Origin: Isoetes taiwanensis
Lineage: Eukaryota; Streptophyta; Lycopodiopsida; Isoetales; Isoetaceae
Direction: 5' to 3'
Length of the DNA stretch: 64,000 nucleotides
Assembly: GCA_021234155.1 (NCBI GenBank)
Contig: JAJEKV010000035.1
Location: 2,976,001-3,040,000 of the forward strand
Below, piece by piece: positions 36,540 through 48,287 of the stretch; positions within the stretch are counted from its first letter, which is position 1; every line of letters begins with the position of its first letter. The position numbers and the translations under genes were made by a program. A model generated the notes under the pieces. It had not been told where the DNA came from. It did not search any database and saw nothing but the letters and a program-made list of their open reading frames with translations.

Positions 36540-38430
36540 CATGTAACAATTTTAAATCGAATTGCAAGGGCAGTCCAATGGCAGTCAAAAGGCCTAAAGG
36601 AAATGCCTAAAGGAGAAAGGTCTGCTACTAGTCAACGTCGGAATCCCACAATATCAAAATTAATTTGGGACATTCCAAAATTAATTTGTTCCGGCTTTTA
36701 TATTCTGCAATTGTATTAGGTTTCTCAATGACGATACGAGACGCCTTTGTTTAAATTTTTTTGGGGAAAACATGCTAGCCCTTGGATTGGTTTTTTTTCT
36801 TCAAAGGTTTTGTCTTTACGACTGAAGATCATCGCCTTTCTATTTTGGGATGCTGATAAGAGCACGTTTGGGTTCATTTCTTGTGCTTCAAGCTTGAATT
36901 CATGTATCATACATTGTGCTATGGAGGATGAAGCTGTGAAGCCCTGTTGGTAATTTCATGGTTTTACTTTGCCAAATCTAAGTTGGGGGTAGGATTTGTT
37001 GAAGGAGCGATTGTGGAAGCAAAGAAGCAAGGAATGCTTTAATCGTCTGGGTACGAATCCCAGGCTCTGGAATTAACAATTTGAAGCTTCTGTTCGATGT
37101 TTGTTTTCATGATTCGCTTTGGATCAGTGAAATATATTGAATAGATTTGGGATTTTGAAGTGGGTTCCCCCTATACTTCTCCATCGGAAATGGGTTCTCC
37201 CTATACTTCCCTTCTTCGCCCCTGCTTCATCTGTGTGCCACGCGTATGGCCACAGCTTTCTCCTTTGTTTTCAATTGAAGCAATGAACAGCTGTTGTCTT
37301 TGTGTTTTAAAAAAAAAACCCGATTAGAGTTGAGTAACCGATTAGAGTTAAGTTCTGCAATTGTAGAAGGGGACGGATATAACATGGCAGATGTCGATAT
37401 GGCGAGAAAAAGGGCTTTTATTCAGCAAAAGCTAGGACGGCTATGGCAAGCTAGGGCAGTCTCAGATTTATGCTTAGAGCTTCTTTCATTTACATGTCGC
37501 ATGCTTTTTTCAGCCTGGTTGTGCATTTTTTATAGGCTTTTAGCCTATTCGATTCCCCGTTTATCAACATGAAGCAGCATTCTAATGTGGCCAGCACTTG
37601 TTATCTCTTCAAATTAAATTCTAGTTGGTCGTGGTCTACCATTTTGTAGACTTGCAGATGGCTTTGGTATAAATGATTTCTTAGATGAAATATATGTGCT
37701 TTAGATATCAATGTGCGAGAAGTCTGTATGCTTTCCATAACTATAGGAGATTTTAGTGCACTACATTTTCAGAAATCTACATATTTTCCAGATTTATGCA
37801 AAAACTTTTGGCCTTTTTAACCTATGAAGAGATTTTGTTGCACTACATTTTCAGATTATTTCTTTTCATGTTTGTTTAGTTCCCGTTGTTTTGTCTAAAT
37901 CATGCCAAGGATCTTTATAAGCCTTATGTTTTTCTTATCAAGGTAAGACATAAGATAGATAGATAGTATTTTTACGTCATGCCGCATCCCTTCATTCTAT
38001 ATAATGTGCATTCATGGAGAGCTGGTTATGGTGCCAGGAAAGCTACAAAGCATATACTTGTTCATACTTGCATGTAATCATTCTGGAAAAGGCAAAAATT
38101 TGGATTTAATAATTGGCAACCATGTCAATGGCATCATGTAGAACCCATAACTAATTTAAGGTTCAACACACATGTAATAGTTTTAAATGGAATTGCAAGG
38201 GTATTCCAGTGGCTTCCAAATTGTAAATGGTATAAAAGAAACTAGTAACATTCCCAATGTGATGTGCCACAACAGAAGAAGAATTCTATCATAGAAATAA
38301 GGGAAGAAGTTTTTTATTATCAACAGATATAACTTAAAAAATAGCAAACGAGCATTGCTAGATGTAGAAATATTGCTGTCAGATAGTAACACGTCTGGTG
38401 TTGTCTTATAAATTGCCAAGGCTGCACGTG
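36540..38430 (+). repeat. Segmental repeat copy 2 with conserved micro-ORF
   Basis: The segment 36740-38430 matches 40385-42080 almost end to end, about 3.6 kb apart. Shared blocks are CTTCAAAGGTT, GAAGATCATC, GTGCTATGGAGGATGAAGC, CGAATCCCAGGCTCTGGAAT, the micro-ORF MADVDMARKRAFIQQKLGRL at 37384, (GATA)n and AACATTCCCAATGTGATG. At 38430 the match breaks at CTATA where a transposon remnant begins. Confidence 0.85.
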
Positions 38431-38432
38431 GC

Positions 38433-39450
38433 TATACTAGAGAAAGGTCAATTAGCAACATCTGTAGCGACGTCTGGGTCACGTCTATGCGACGTCTGGC
38501 CACGTGACAGAGACGTGACCTAGACGTCGCTAGAGACACGTCGCATGTGACACAGTACAGACGTCATATGCAACGTCTACAGACATGACTCAGACGTGAT
38601 TCAGACGTGACCCAGATGTCACACAGACATGACCATGCAAAGTTTCGTAGACGTTGCGTGCGACGTCTAACTCATGAATATATATAAATATATTTTATTA
38701 TTAATTAAAATCAGTAAATTAAATAAAATTAAAATAAAAAATACTAGACATCGCATGCGACGTCATGCAGGAAATTAGAAAAAAAAATTGAATAAATTGC
38801 TTAGATAATTACAATATTTTGTACAAGAGGCAAAAAGCATGTCACTTTTTTTTAAAAAAATTGAAAATCGTGTATTGTATTTATGTTTTTAAATAATCAC
38901 AAAAAGACCTGTATAGGGGAATATCCACCCTTTTAGCCTAGAGTATTTAAAATAGGCTTATAATCACGATCCTTGAAAGACACTAACAAAAAGACTCGTT
39001 AAGGGGAGTATCCACCCTTTTAGCCTAGAGGTAATCTCTCTCAGACTCGGTGGAGTCGTCATCCGTGTAAGTGGTTTGAGGACACCTCTCTTCCTCAACT
39101 TGGGTTCCATCATGTTGAGGTTCGCGATCGAATGACTCTCCAAAGTTCGACGCTCCCTCGCCGAACCCTCCCGTGTCCTCGGCTAAGGCTTGATTCATGT
39201 ATTCCACTGCTTCCTATAAAAATAGAAGAATATGGCATTAATGTAGTTCATAGAATTACAATAATTACATACACGTACATTGGCATTCCCGTGATCTGGG
39301 ATAGTTCCCTCTTCATATAATTGTTGATATAGATAAATAACTCCACGAGTAGTGGCTATATGTACGTGGTCCTTGCTAGGGGGAAACCCGTATAGCCAGT
39401 ACGATGTGACGAGTATTAGCTAATGACATTTAGAGTTCTCATTAAAATTA
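38433..39450 (-). mobile_element. Truncated DNA transposon (CACTA-like) with ACGT-rich subterminal repeats
   Basis: It begins ACTAGAGAAAGGTCAATTAG at the point where the surrounding segmental repeat is broken. 38467-38680 then holds about 20 GACGT/ACGTC motifs in both orientations, typical of subterminal transposase-binding repeats. On the minus strand, 39420-39265 encodes VTSYWLYGFPPSKDHVHIAT and QQLYEEGTIPDHGNANV. A GTATGT...TTTTATAG intron leads to EAVEYMNQALAEDTGGFGEG and an acidic tail ending at 39025. This looks like the C-terminal end of a transposase, with the rest missing beyond 39450. The superfamily is inferred from structure only. Confidence 0.5.
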
Positions 39451-40300
39451 ATGTGCTACTAGTCAACGTCGGAATACATTCCAAAATTAATTTGTTCCAA
39501 CCCTTATATTCTGCAATTGTAGAAGGGGGGCAGATATAAGATGGCGGATGTGGATATGGCGAGAAAAAGGGGTTTTATTCAGCAAAAGCTAGGAAGGCTA
39601 TGGCAAGCTAGGGCAATCTCAGATTTATGCTGGCAAGACTGGATATGGATCCTGCAAAGGCCTTACTCTGTAGGAATACTTTTTTGCATGCTTTAGGTAA
39701 ATTGGTGCATTTTTTATAGCCTTTTAGCCTAATCGTTTCCCATTTATCAACCTAAAACAGCGTTCTAAGTGTAACCTTATATTTGTTTTTTATTAATTGT
39801 CCATTGAAAAAAATAAAATACATGTCATTAAAACTATTGAAACACAACAGATACACAAAATCCATAAAATGACTATGTATCTGCAATGCATCCTGCCCAC
39901 AACAAACACCGGAAACCTCCTCCAGACCAGAGTCGGGATGCCCACAACAGCACCGAAACCTCTTGCCAGACTAGAGCTTCATACAATTGTATTTGTAAAC
40001 GTACGATTCAGGCCTGGTTCAAGCTTGGTTCTCCTGGTTCAAGCCTGGTTCGTTCAACCCTGCAAGCCCTAGCCACCGCTGCTCAGGAAAACCTGTTCAA
40101 GAAAGCCCTGTTCAAGCAACCCTCTTGTTCAAGCAAGCCAATGTTTCTTAAAAAAAAAAACATGTTCAAGCAAGCCACCATTGTTCAAAAAACCCTGTGC
40201 AGTTCGTGGTTGTGTGGATGCATCAATCGCAGCCCCTGAGGGCTGCGACCAGAAAAAGAAAAACTCTGCTTACTAAAATTAATCACGAACAAAAACAAAA
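39450..40300 (+). repeat. Partial segmental repeat copy 3, then TTCAAG-rich DNA
   Basis: 39450-39780 repeats the micro-ORF unit (ATGGCGGATGTGGATATGGC at 39540; the frame reads ARKRGFIQQKLGRLWQARAI before diverging). 40015-40190 has many TGTTCAAGCAAGCC-like repeats. A 9-bp hairpin TCGCAGCCC / GGGCTGCGA lies at 40217-40238. Confidence 0.6.
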
Positions 40301-40384
40301 AAAGCCAAATCCAAACCATTAAACCCTCACCCAATCGTTAAAAAAAACCATAGAAAGATCTTTTGCGAACTTTACGTGGCCATC

Positions 40385-42080
40385 ACTTGCCTTGGATTGG
40401 CTTTTTTTCTTCAAAGGTTCTGTCTTTGCGGCTGAAGATCATCCCCTTTCGATTTTGGGATGCCGATAAGAGCACGTCTGGTCCATTTCTTGTGCTTCAA
40501 GCTTGAATTCATGTATCATACATTGTGCTATGGAGGATGAAGCTGCAAAGCCCTGTTGGTAATTTCATGGTTTAGGGCTTTATGCGTGTTTTACTTTGCC
40601 AAATCTAAGTCGGGGGTAGGATTTGGCGGAGGAGCGATTGTGGAAGCAAAGAAGCAAGGAATGGTTTAATCATCTGGGTTCGAATCCCAGGCTCTGGAAT
40701 TAACAATTTGAAGCTTCTGTTCGATGTTTGTTTTCATGATTTGCTTTAGATCAGTGAAATATATTGAATAGATTTGGGGTTTTGAAGTGGATTTTCCCTA
40801 CACTTCTCTGTCAAAAATGGATTCTCCCTATACTTCGCTTCTTCGCCCCTGCTTCGTCTGTGTGCCACGCGTACGGCCACATCTTTTTCTTTTGTTTTCA
40901 AGTAAAGCAATGAACGGTTGTTGTCTTTTTGCTTTTTTAAATAAATCGATTATAGTTGAGTTCTGCAATTGTAGAAGGGGGCAGATATAACATGACGGAT
41001 GTGGATATGGCAAGAAAAAGGGGTTTTATTCAGCAAAAGCTAGGAAGGCTATGGCAAGCTAGGGCAGTCTCAGATTTATGCTTAGAGCTTCTTTCATTTA
41101 CATCTCGCATGCTTTTATCAGTCTGGCTGTGCATTTTTTATAGCCTTTTAGCCTAATCGATTCCCCGTTTATCAACATGAAGCAGCATTTTAATGTGGCC
41201 AGCACTTGCCATCTCTCCAAATTAACTTCTAGTTGGTCGTGGTCTACCATTTTGTAGACTTGCAGATGCCTTTGGTATAAATGATTTCTTAGATGAAATA
41301 TATGTGCTTTAGATTATATCAATGTGCGAAAAATCTGTATGTTTTCCATAACTATAGGAGATTTATGCTAACAATTTTGGCCATGACGAGATTTTGGTGC
41401 GCTACATTTTCAGAAATCTACATATTTTCCAGATTTATGCAAAACATTTTGGCCTTTTTAACCTATGAAGAGATTTTGCTGCACTAAATTTTCAGAAATT
41501 ATTTCTTTTCATGTTTATTTAGTGCCCGTTGTTTTGTCTAAATCATGCCAAGGATCTTTATAAGCCTTATGTTTTTCTTATCAAAGTAAGACATAAGATA
41601 GATAGATAGATAGTATTTTTACGTCATGCCGCATCCCTTCATTCTACATAATGTGCATTCAAGGAGAGCTGGTTATGGTGCCAGGCAACCTACAAAGCAT
41701 ATACTTGTTCACACTTGCATTGATTCTGAAAAAGGCCAAAATTGGGATTTAATAATTGTCAACCATATCAATGGCATCATGCCCATAACTAATTTAAGGT
41801 TCAACACACATGTAACAGTTTTAAATGGAATTGCAAGGGCAGTCCAATGGCTTCCAAATTGTAAATGGCATAAAAGAAACTAGTAACATTCCCAATGTGA
41901 TGTGCCACAACAGAAGAAGAATTCTATCATAGAAATAAGGGAAGAAGATTTTTATTATGCTGAACATTCTCAACGGATATATTGAAAATAGCAAACGAGC
42001 TTTGCTGGATGTAGAAATATTGCTGTCAGATAGTAACATATTTGGTCTTGTCTTAGAAATTGCCAAGGCTGCACGTGACT
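40385..42080 (+). repeat. Segmental repeat copy 4 with conserved micro-ORF
   Basis: This is the near-complete second copy of the 36.74-38.43 kb segment. It includes GGGTTCGAATCCCAGG at 40676 (pol III box B-like), the micro-ORF DMARKRGFIQQKLGRLWQAR at about 41005-41095, (GATA)n at 41596 and the AACATTCCCAATGTGATG end. It lacks the transposon insertion and continues through CTATATTGTTAG, giving the empty-site sequence for the insertion in copy 2. Confidence 0.85.
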
Positions 42081-42349
42081 ATATTGTTAGAACTAAGCAA
42101 CAATTGTTTATCCAAAGGACATAAAATTGCCCAATAATCTAATTTATTTGACAAGAATACCAGAGACAATCCCTCCTTGTTTTGCAGGCAAGGCAAGGCC
42201 GGATGCACGTGAGCTCGATGTTTGGCAGGCTGAGGGGTCGGTGGAGCAGTATCTTGGCTGAGGAAGTTTTGACAGGCTGAGGAAGTCGAGAAGGCTGAGG
42301 AAGTTCTTAGGATCTTGCACTTCGAGTCAGATAATTGATTCATATTTTC

Positions 42350-43196
42350 AGTCACCCGCAGGAGCTGCCACCTTCTTTGTTTCCAAGAAGGATGGTTCTT
42401 TGCGGCTGGTTGTGGATTATCGCGACCTCAACAAGATCACTGTGCGTAATCACTATCCTCTCCCTCAGATTCCAGAGTTACTTGAGAGGCTACAAGGTGC
42501 ACGATACTTCATGAAAATTGATCTTCAAGGTGCCTATAATCTTATCCGCATCAGGGAAGGTGATGAGTGAAAGACAGCCTTTCGAACTCGGTATGGTCAT
42601 TTTGAGTATACCGTCATGCCTTTCGGCCTTATCAATGCTCCAGCAGTCTTTCAGCACATGGCTAACGATGTTTTTTGGGAGTCTTTGGATCTTTTTGTTA
42701 TCGTCTATCTAGATGATATTCTGGTTTATTCGAAGACTTTGGAGGAGCATGAAGAACATGTCAGGAAGGTCCTTCAGAAGCTACGGGAACATGGACTTTA
42801 TGCCAAGCTGGAGAAGTGTCAGTTCGAGCAGGACAATGTCGTATTTCTGGGCTATCGCATCACGTCTCAGGCTGTTACCATGGATCTAGAGAAGGTCAGC
42901 ACAGTTCTTGATTGGGAAACACCTTCCTCGGTCAAAGATGTACAATGCTTCTTGGGGTTTGCTAATTTCTATCGCCGCTTCATCAAGGATTATTCGGAGA
43001 TCATCTTGCCTTTGACACGTCTCACCAGGAAAGATGTTCCTTTTAAGTGGACAATTGAAGCAGAATCAGTATTCATCACTGAAGCATGCTTTTATAGCAG
43101 CACCTGTTCTTGCACACCCAGATCATGCGCGTCCCTATATTCTCGAAGCTGATGCATCAGAGTTTGCTCTTGGCAGCATCTTGTCGCAAAGAGTAT
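42350..43196 (+). pseudogene. Ty3/gypsy reverse transcriptase-RNase H fragment
   Basis: The frame gives [55 protein letters not shown], the catalytic VYLDDILVYSK, FLGFANFYRRFIKDYS and, after a frameshift near 43075, the RNase H opening YILEADASEF. A TGA at 42568 replaces the Trp of the usual EGDEWKTAFRT. The start of pol and everything after early RNase H are missing. It breaks where the opposite-strand LTR begins (about 43197), so it was probably interrupted by the chromovirus. It is clearly different in sequence from that element. Confidence 0.9.
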
Positions 43197-43197
43197 G

Positions 43198-43813
43198 ACG
43201 CTCCCAGAACATATATGCCACTCGGACGTATACATACGGGGACTTTCCCTTCCCATGGCAACCAACTCGCCATGAGCAGGGCCCTCCGTCTAACTCGGAC
43301 CATCTATAGAAAGATGCCCGGATGAAGGACACAGAGGTGCCATTCGGCCCACGCCTTCAATGGGGCTCCTATGTCGCGGAAGCGTGCATACATGGTTAAC
43401 ATACAGCATAATCATATCATAAATAACCACCACGAAGAGTGGCACGTCCATCTTCAATCAACCTGGGCGCTCAGCAGCTCTTCCTCTTGGTTCGATTTGG
43501 GGTCCAAATGGGATAGGGATCCAATTTGATGCCCCAAGTTAGAATTCTCCTACTGGCCAATCGAATTTGGCCAGGTGTCACCTTCCTAATTAATCAATTA
43601 TCCTAACTTAATTAACTTAATTGAGTTAATTAGATAATTCTTCCTTAATTATAGGTAATTATCCTTTAATCAACCCCTTTGTTAATTTAGCATAGCTAAA
43701 TTAATCCCTTTTAGGTCAACCCCCTAGGTTAACATACCCCATGGTGGCGTATCCCTACTTCGTGACGTGTCAGTATATTTATACACATACCGTATAAATA
43801 CGTGGAACGTCAC
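43198..43813 (-). repeat. Candidate 3' LTR of the minus-strand chromovirus
   Basis: On the minus strand a purine tract CTAAGGGGGGGAGAA (43814-43828) is followed directly by TGTGACGTTCCACG, the expected polypurine-tract/LTR junction. TATA-like TATTTATAC lies about 15 nt inside. The proposed other end is at 43198, where the plus-strand RT fragment stops. No second copy was found upstream of gag, so the element lacks its 5' LTR in this window. Confidence 0.6.
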
Positions 43814-44326
43814 ATTCTCCCCCCCTTAGAAATAATGCTGCCCTCAGCATTGGGGTTAGTTAAAACAAATGATACACATTTTAATAAGTTATACGTACAA
43901 AAAGTGAAGTAATGCCTTATTCCGGAAGGTAATAGACATAGAATTTAAAAACCACATAAGTGTTCAAGCATCAAGGTGCATTTAACCTTATCAGGAGAAA
44001 AAGAAGTTTAAAGGACCAAAGTCCAATAGTAAACAACACACTATGAAGCTCAACTCATGTAGACAAGATGAAAACTGGATAAGTTGGGCCATCAGCAACC
44101 CTCTATGCATGGGCAGGTCACGTACCGCTCATTGGCCTGCACATGTCAGTACATCAGTATATATACACATTAATTAAGTATGTTGTGGTTGAAGGGACCA
44201 CCCCCTATAAGAAAATAAAAGAAAAGCTATCTACAAGGGAACCTATCATGCCTATGGTTCGCAATTCATTGCGGCATAAGGAATGGTCAAGCTCCCATTA
44301 TAGCCGAGATGAACGCGGCCTGTCAA
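43814..44326 (-). other. Spacer between chromovirus pol and 3' LTR
   Basis: About 510 bp of untranslated retrotransposon sequence upstream of the polypurine tract. No separate gene was seen. Confidence 0.5.
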
Positions 44327-46111
44327 CTACATGATTTCCAAGCAATCCGCGGTTATGCCAACATCGACAATACACCACGTCCTAGAGAACACGAAGGTGA
44401 TCTCATCATCGGTAACTACTGTTAACCACGATGCATCTACCCCTCCACTGCATGATTCTCGGTGAATCAAGCCTTCAAGCTTACCGCCGGGTGTGGGGTT
44501 GATAGCATCGTTGATGGTGCGGCCCTGAGATTCCCGCATGAAGTCCGGATAGTGCTTCTCAAGGTCTATCTTCATCACCCACGTAGCATCCTCAACTGGC
44601 AAGTGTTTCCACTTAACCAAGTATTGCAACATTTGAGTCCTTCTGGTCTGCTTATAGGCTCGATCAAGAAGAGCTTCAGGCACTATATCTAGATGCTCTT
44701 CTGTCATTTCAAGGAGGGTGGGTGTATCCAAGATCTCCTCTGGATCTGGGGTATGTTGCTTCAGAAGACTCACGTGAAAAACCTTGTGGATCTTCAAGCG
44801 GGGTGGCAAATCCAAACGATATGCCTGTTCTCCAACACGTTCAATAATCTTGAGCGGCCCAGCCCATCTGGGTGCCAGCTTCTTGCAGTTACTAATCTTA
44901 AGCTTGGCTTGTTTAACCTTAATCTTGAGCCAAACCGATTCGCCCACCTGGAAGACTCGTGGGGTTCTGTGCTTATCCGCAACACTTTTCTGACGACTGC
45001 GTGCAGCCAATAAGTAACCACGAATTTCTTCAACCAAAGCTTGCATTTCCAAGAGGAGTTGTTGAGAAACCTCCACTTTAGAAACGGGATTATGCCATGT
45101 GTCTGGAGTAAGGCATTGATAACCATAATTTATCATGAAGGGAGACATTCTGGAAGACTCCTGTTTCATGCTATTATAGGCAAATTCGACCAAATAGATA
45201 TAGTCAGCCCATTGTGATTGCTTACTCCACACATAACTTCGTAGCATATCCTCTATAATGCGATTGGTACGCTCTGTCTGACCATCCGTCTGAGGATGAT
45301 ATGCCGTACTCATAGCAAGCTTGGTCTGGATGGTGGCAAAGAAATCTTTCCAGAATGCACTGACAAACTTGGGATCCCTGTCGGATACTATAATTCGTGG
45401 CATTCCATGCAATCTAAAGATTTCCTTTGTAAATAGCAAAGCGGTATCCAAGGCTGTATCCGTGGTACGACATGGCAAGAAATGAGCCATTTTCGACAAT
45501 TTGTCGATCACTACCATCAAGGCATCATATCCACGAAGAGTACGTGCAAGGCCCACAATGAAATCCATGGGTATCACTTCCCATTTGGCATTGGGCACAT
45601 CCAGAGGTTGCAATTCTCCTGGAATTCTTAATTGCTCGGTCTTGGTTTGCTGGCACACCTGACACTGCTTAATGTACCTGGCAATGTCCTTCTTCATACA
45701 AGGCCAAAAATAACTGGAGCGGATATTAAAGTAGGTCTCCATGAACCCTGCATGTCCAGCTATAGGGCTGTTGTGTGTATCATGGAGAATAAGCTTACGG
45801 ACCCCTGAAGTTTCCGGTACACACAACTTATCTTTGTAATATAACAAATTGCCCTTTTTCTTATATGAACGGAAAGCTTCACGTTCCTTATCTGTCCGTG
45901 CCTCCTTAGCCAAACTGTCCCACACTTCACGGAACTCTGGATCCGTGGCCAAGGTTTGCTCTATCTGTTTTCCAAACTCACTGGTGAGCGTGGAAATTGC
46001 GTTACAATGGGTTCGGGTGGTCAAGGGATGACGTGACAATGCATCCGCCACCACATTGTGTTTGCCCGGCTTATACATAATCTCAAAATCACATTCCTCT
46101 AAAAACTCCAT
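44327..46111 (-). CDS. Chromovirus pol, RNase H end, integrase and chromodomain
   Basis: Opens with the RNase H tail (MEFLEECDFEIMYKPGKHNV, ADALSRHP). The zinc-binding HHCC domain follows (HDTHNSPIAGH, CQVCQQTK), then the integrase core with aspartates in PMDFIVGL and SDRDPKFVSAFW and the glutamate in TDGQTERTNRIIED. Next come a GPF/Y-like APRWAGPLKIIE and a chromodomain near residues 472-524 (YLVKWKHLPVEDATWV) before a short tail. The chromodomain defines the chromovirus branch of Ty3/gypsy, where it steers insertion to histone-marked chromatin. The 594-codon frame is intact. A TAG at 46121-46123 (plus-strand CTA) lies just upstream, in place of the Gln of LRQRRW. Confidence 0.95.
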   Translation of the reverse strand: MEFLEECDFEIMYKPGKHNVVADALSRHPLTTRTHCNAISTLTSEFGKQIEQTLATDPEFREVWDSLAKEARTDKEREAFRSYKKKGNLLYYKDKLCVPETSGVRKLILHDTHNSPIAGHAGFMETYFNIRSSYFWPCMKKDIARYIKQCQVCQQTKTEQLRIPGELQPLDVPNAKWEVIPMDFIVGLARTLRGYDALMVVIDKLSKMAHFLPCRTTDTALDTALLFTKEIFRLHGMPRIIVSDRDPKFVSAFWKDFFATIQTKLAMSTAYHPQTDGQTERTNRIIEDMLRSYVWSKQSQWADYIYLVEFAYNSMKQESSRMSPFMINYGYQCLTPDTWHNPVSKVEVSQQLLLEMQALVEEIRGYLLAARSRQKSVADKHRTPRVFQVGESVWLKIKVKQAKLKISNCKKLAPRWAGPLKIIERVGEQAYRLDLPPRLKIHKVFHVSLLKQHTPDPEEILDTPTLLEMTEEHLDIVPEALLDRAYKQTRRTQMLQYLVKWKHLPVEDATWVMKIDLEKHYPDFMRESQGRTINDAINPTPGGKLEGLIHRESCSGGVDASWLTVVTDDEITFVFSRTWCIVDVGITADCLEIM

Positions 46112-46480
46112 CCATCTTCTCTAACGGAGGTTGAGATTCGGCTGGGTTGATAGATAACGGAGACTCTGATGATCCGTATCAAGCTGAAATCTTCTACCAA
46201 GAAGGTAGTGTCTCCATATACGCAGAGCGCGGACAACGGCCAACAACTCCTGATCATGGGTAGGGTAGCGCTGTTCAGTCTCATTCATCTCTTTGAGTCA
46301 TAGGCAATAACCCTCCCTTCCTGCATTAGGACTCCACCAGTAGCAATCTTACTGGCATCTGTTGCTACTAACTTATCCTTCTCTGGGTCTGGCAATGTGA
46401 GGACTGGTGCTGATGTCAAAGCATCCTTAAGCTTCTGAAAACTTCCTTGGACCTTTGCTTTCCAGTGTTCCATCCAATCC
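46112..46480 (-). pseudogene. Chromovirus RNase H, broken by frameshifts and a stop
   Basis: 46473-46285 reads [47 protein letters not shown] and then stops at a frameshift. The following part (ALRIWRHYLL, FQLDTDHQSL type) is recoverable only in another frame and ends with R-stop-RRWMEF. These breaks separate RT from integrase, so no full pol is made. Confidence 0.85.
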
Positions 46481-48287
46481 TTGACTGATCGGTGAGAGGC
46501 GCTGCAATCTTGGCAAAATCTTTAACAAACTTCCGGTAATATTCTGCCAATCCCAAGAAGCTTCTGACCTCTGAAACATTGCCTGGAATGGGCCAATCCT
46601 TCACTGCCTCTATCTTTGCTGGATCTGTAGCAATTTCCTCTGCTGAAATGACATGTCCCAAATAATCCACCTTCGGTGTGGCAAACTTGCACTTAAAGAA
46701 CTTTGCAAAGAGCTGGTGACGTCTTAGCAAGGCCATCCTAAGGTGCTTCTCATGCTCCTCAAGGGTCTTACTATAGATGAGAATGTCGTCAAAGAATATA
46801 ACAACAAAATCATCCAAGTACTCCCGGAAGATATCATTCATCAACCGCATAAAAGTTGCAGGGGCATTAGTTAAACAAAAAGGCATAACTGTAAATTCAT
46901 AATGCCCGTATCTAGTGCGAAAAGCGGATTTATGGATATCCTCCTCTTTAATTTGTATCTGATGATACCTAGAACGTAAATCAATCTTTGAAAAGTACCT
47001 GGCCCCTTGCAATTGGTCCATAAGATCATTTGCTCTAGGTAAAGCATAACGATTTTTTATCGTATGCTTGTTGAGCTGCCGATAGTCAATGCACATCCTC
47101 AGGGAGCCATCCTTTTTCTTAACGAAGAGAATAGGGGCGCCAAAAGGTGAAACACTAGGCCGAATGAAGCCTAGGTTCAATAGCTCCTGGAGTTGCTTCT
47201 TAAGCTCCGCCAACTCAGGAGGACTCATACGGTACGGGGCCTTACTGGTAGGTTTAGTACCGGGTTCCAAAACTATCTCACATTCCACCCCTCTGAAAGG
47301 AGGAAGCTTCTGGATCTCATCTGGGAAGAGATCACTAAATTCCCTGAGAAGGTTAGCAATATTCTCTGGCAATGCATCGACTACTTGCTTCTGTTTGGCA
47401 TCCGACTCAATGGAGGCAAGTCTGATGATGCAAAGTAACTTATTCTTGCGTACAGCCTTATCGAACTGCCTGATGGACATAGACTGCATAATGGGGTTTA
47501 GTGGATCACCTTTTATAGTTACCTGGGCTCCATTAGCTGCGTTGAAGGTCACCTCCCATTTCTCGCAGTCTAGATTGGCTTTTGCAGATGCCAAGAATTC
47601 CATGCCAACAATCAGATCATATTTGCCAATATCCATTAACTCGGCACCCAATGCAACTGTTGCACCTGGCAGCTGCATTTTGAGGTTAATGCGACGGTCG
47701 TTTGTATGTCTGATCTTTCCACTGGCTAAGGTCACAGGTTTCGGTCGGGATCTCAAAGTCTCAAGTTGCAAGACCTGGGCCATTCTAGGAGAAGCAAAAT
47801 TATGTGTACTTCCCGTATCCATAAGAATTATGAAAGGCTTACTGTCTACTTGACCTATAGTGGAAATAATGGCAGGCTGACTTTCAGCATTGCCGGTTTC
47901 AATGGCTGCAAAGATATGGGACGCACCGTGAATGTACTCGGGAGCCTCCTCGTCGACAGGTGGTGTAGCCTCGAGATCATCCCAATCGAGGTCGGCCATG
48001 GCCAGCTGGGCAGTCTGTGTGACATAAGGGCAATTCTGCATGAAGTGCCCAGGCCGCATACACCTGTAACATGCCTTCTCTTTGCGGAGCTGTTCTCGGG
48101 CCTCTTTGGGAATAGACTGTAAGAGGTCCCGAAATGAGTTACCCGGTGACTTTCTTTTCCTGGCGGCCGTAAGAGTTCTGGTGAGAGGGCCCAGGACTTG
48201 GTGAACGGGGCTTGTAGGGTGTGTACGGGCGCGGCTGGGAGTAAGAGGCGGGGCGTTGGTACTGGTTTCTTGGCGTGTCTTCTTCAA
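46416..48287 (-). CDS. Chromovirus gag zinc knuckle, protease and reverse transcriptase
   Basis: The 623-codon frame contains the CCHC knuckle [14 protein letters not shown], the protease [14 protein letters not shown] (catalytic DTG) and the RT from [19 protein letters not shown] through [12 protein letters not shown]-type motif [16 protein letters not shown], the active site [11 protein letters not shown] and [16 protein letters not shown]. The active site is FFDD rather than YxDD. The frame overlaps gag by 149 bp in a different phase, and the true junction needs a frameshift near 48150. It is a Ty3/gypsy element transcribed on the minus strand. Confidence 0.95.
   Translation of the reverse strand: MKKTRQETSTNAPPLTPSRARTHPTSPVHQVLGPLTRTLTAARKRKSPGNSFRDLLQSIPKEAREQLRKEKACYRCMRPGHFMQNCPYVTQTAQLAMADLDWDDLEATPPVDEEAPEYIHGASHIFAAIETGNAESQPAIISTIGQVDSKPFIILMDTGSTHNFASPRMAQVLQLETLRSRPKPVTLASGKIRHTNDRRINLKMQLPGATVALGAELMDIGKYDLIVGMEFLASAKANLDCEKWEVTFNAANGAQVTIKGDPLNPIMQSMSIRQFDKAVRKNKLLCIIRLASIESDAKQKQVVDALPENIANLLREFSDLFPDEIQKLPPFRGVECEIVLEPGTKPTSKAPYRMSPPELAELKKQLQELLNLGFIRPSVSPFGAPILFVKKKDGSLRMCIDYRQLNKHTIKNRYALPRANDLMDQLQGARYFSKIDLRSRYHQIQIKEEDIHKSAFRTRYGHYEFTVMPFCLTNAPATFMRLMNDIFREYLDDFVVIFFDDILIYSKTLEEHEKHLRMALLRRHQLFAKFFKCKFATPKVDYLGHVISAEEIATDPAKIEAVKDWPIPGNVSEVRSFLGLAEYYRKFVKDFAKIAAPLTDQSRIGWNTGKQRSKEVFRSLRML

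Noticed and set aside
40676-40692. tRNA gene at the GGGTTCGAATCCCAGG arm
   Set aside because: Only the T arm is convincing; no box A, anticodon stem or acceptor pairing could be built.
38183-42066. Two similar minus-strand ORFs (78 and 81 codons) with hydrophobic segments
   Set aside because: They lie in the two copies of the segmental repeat; the similarity is explained by duplication, and no start context or homology supports a gene.
47089-47853. 254-codon plus-strand ORF
   Set aside because: Exact antisense of the chromovirus protease/RT frame, which has full family motifs.
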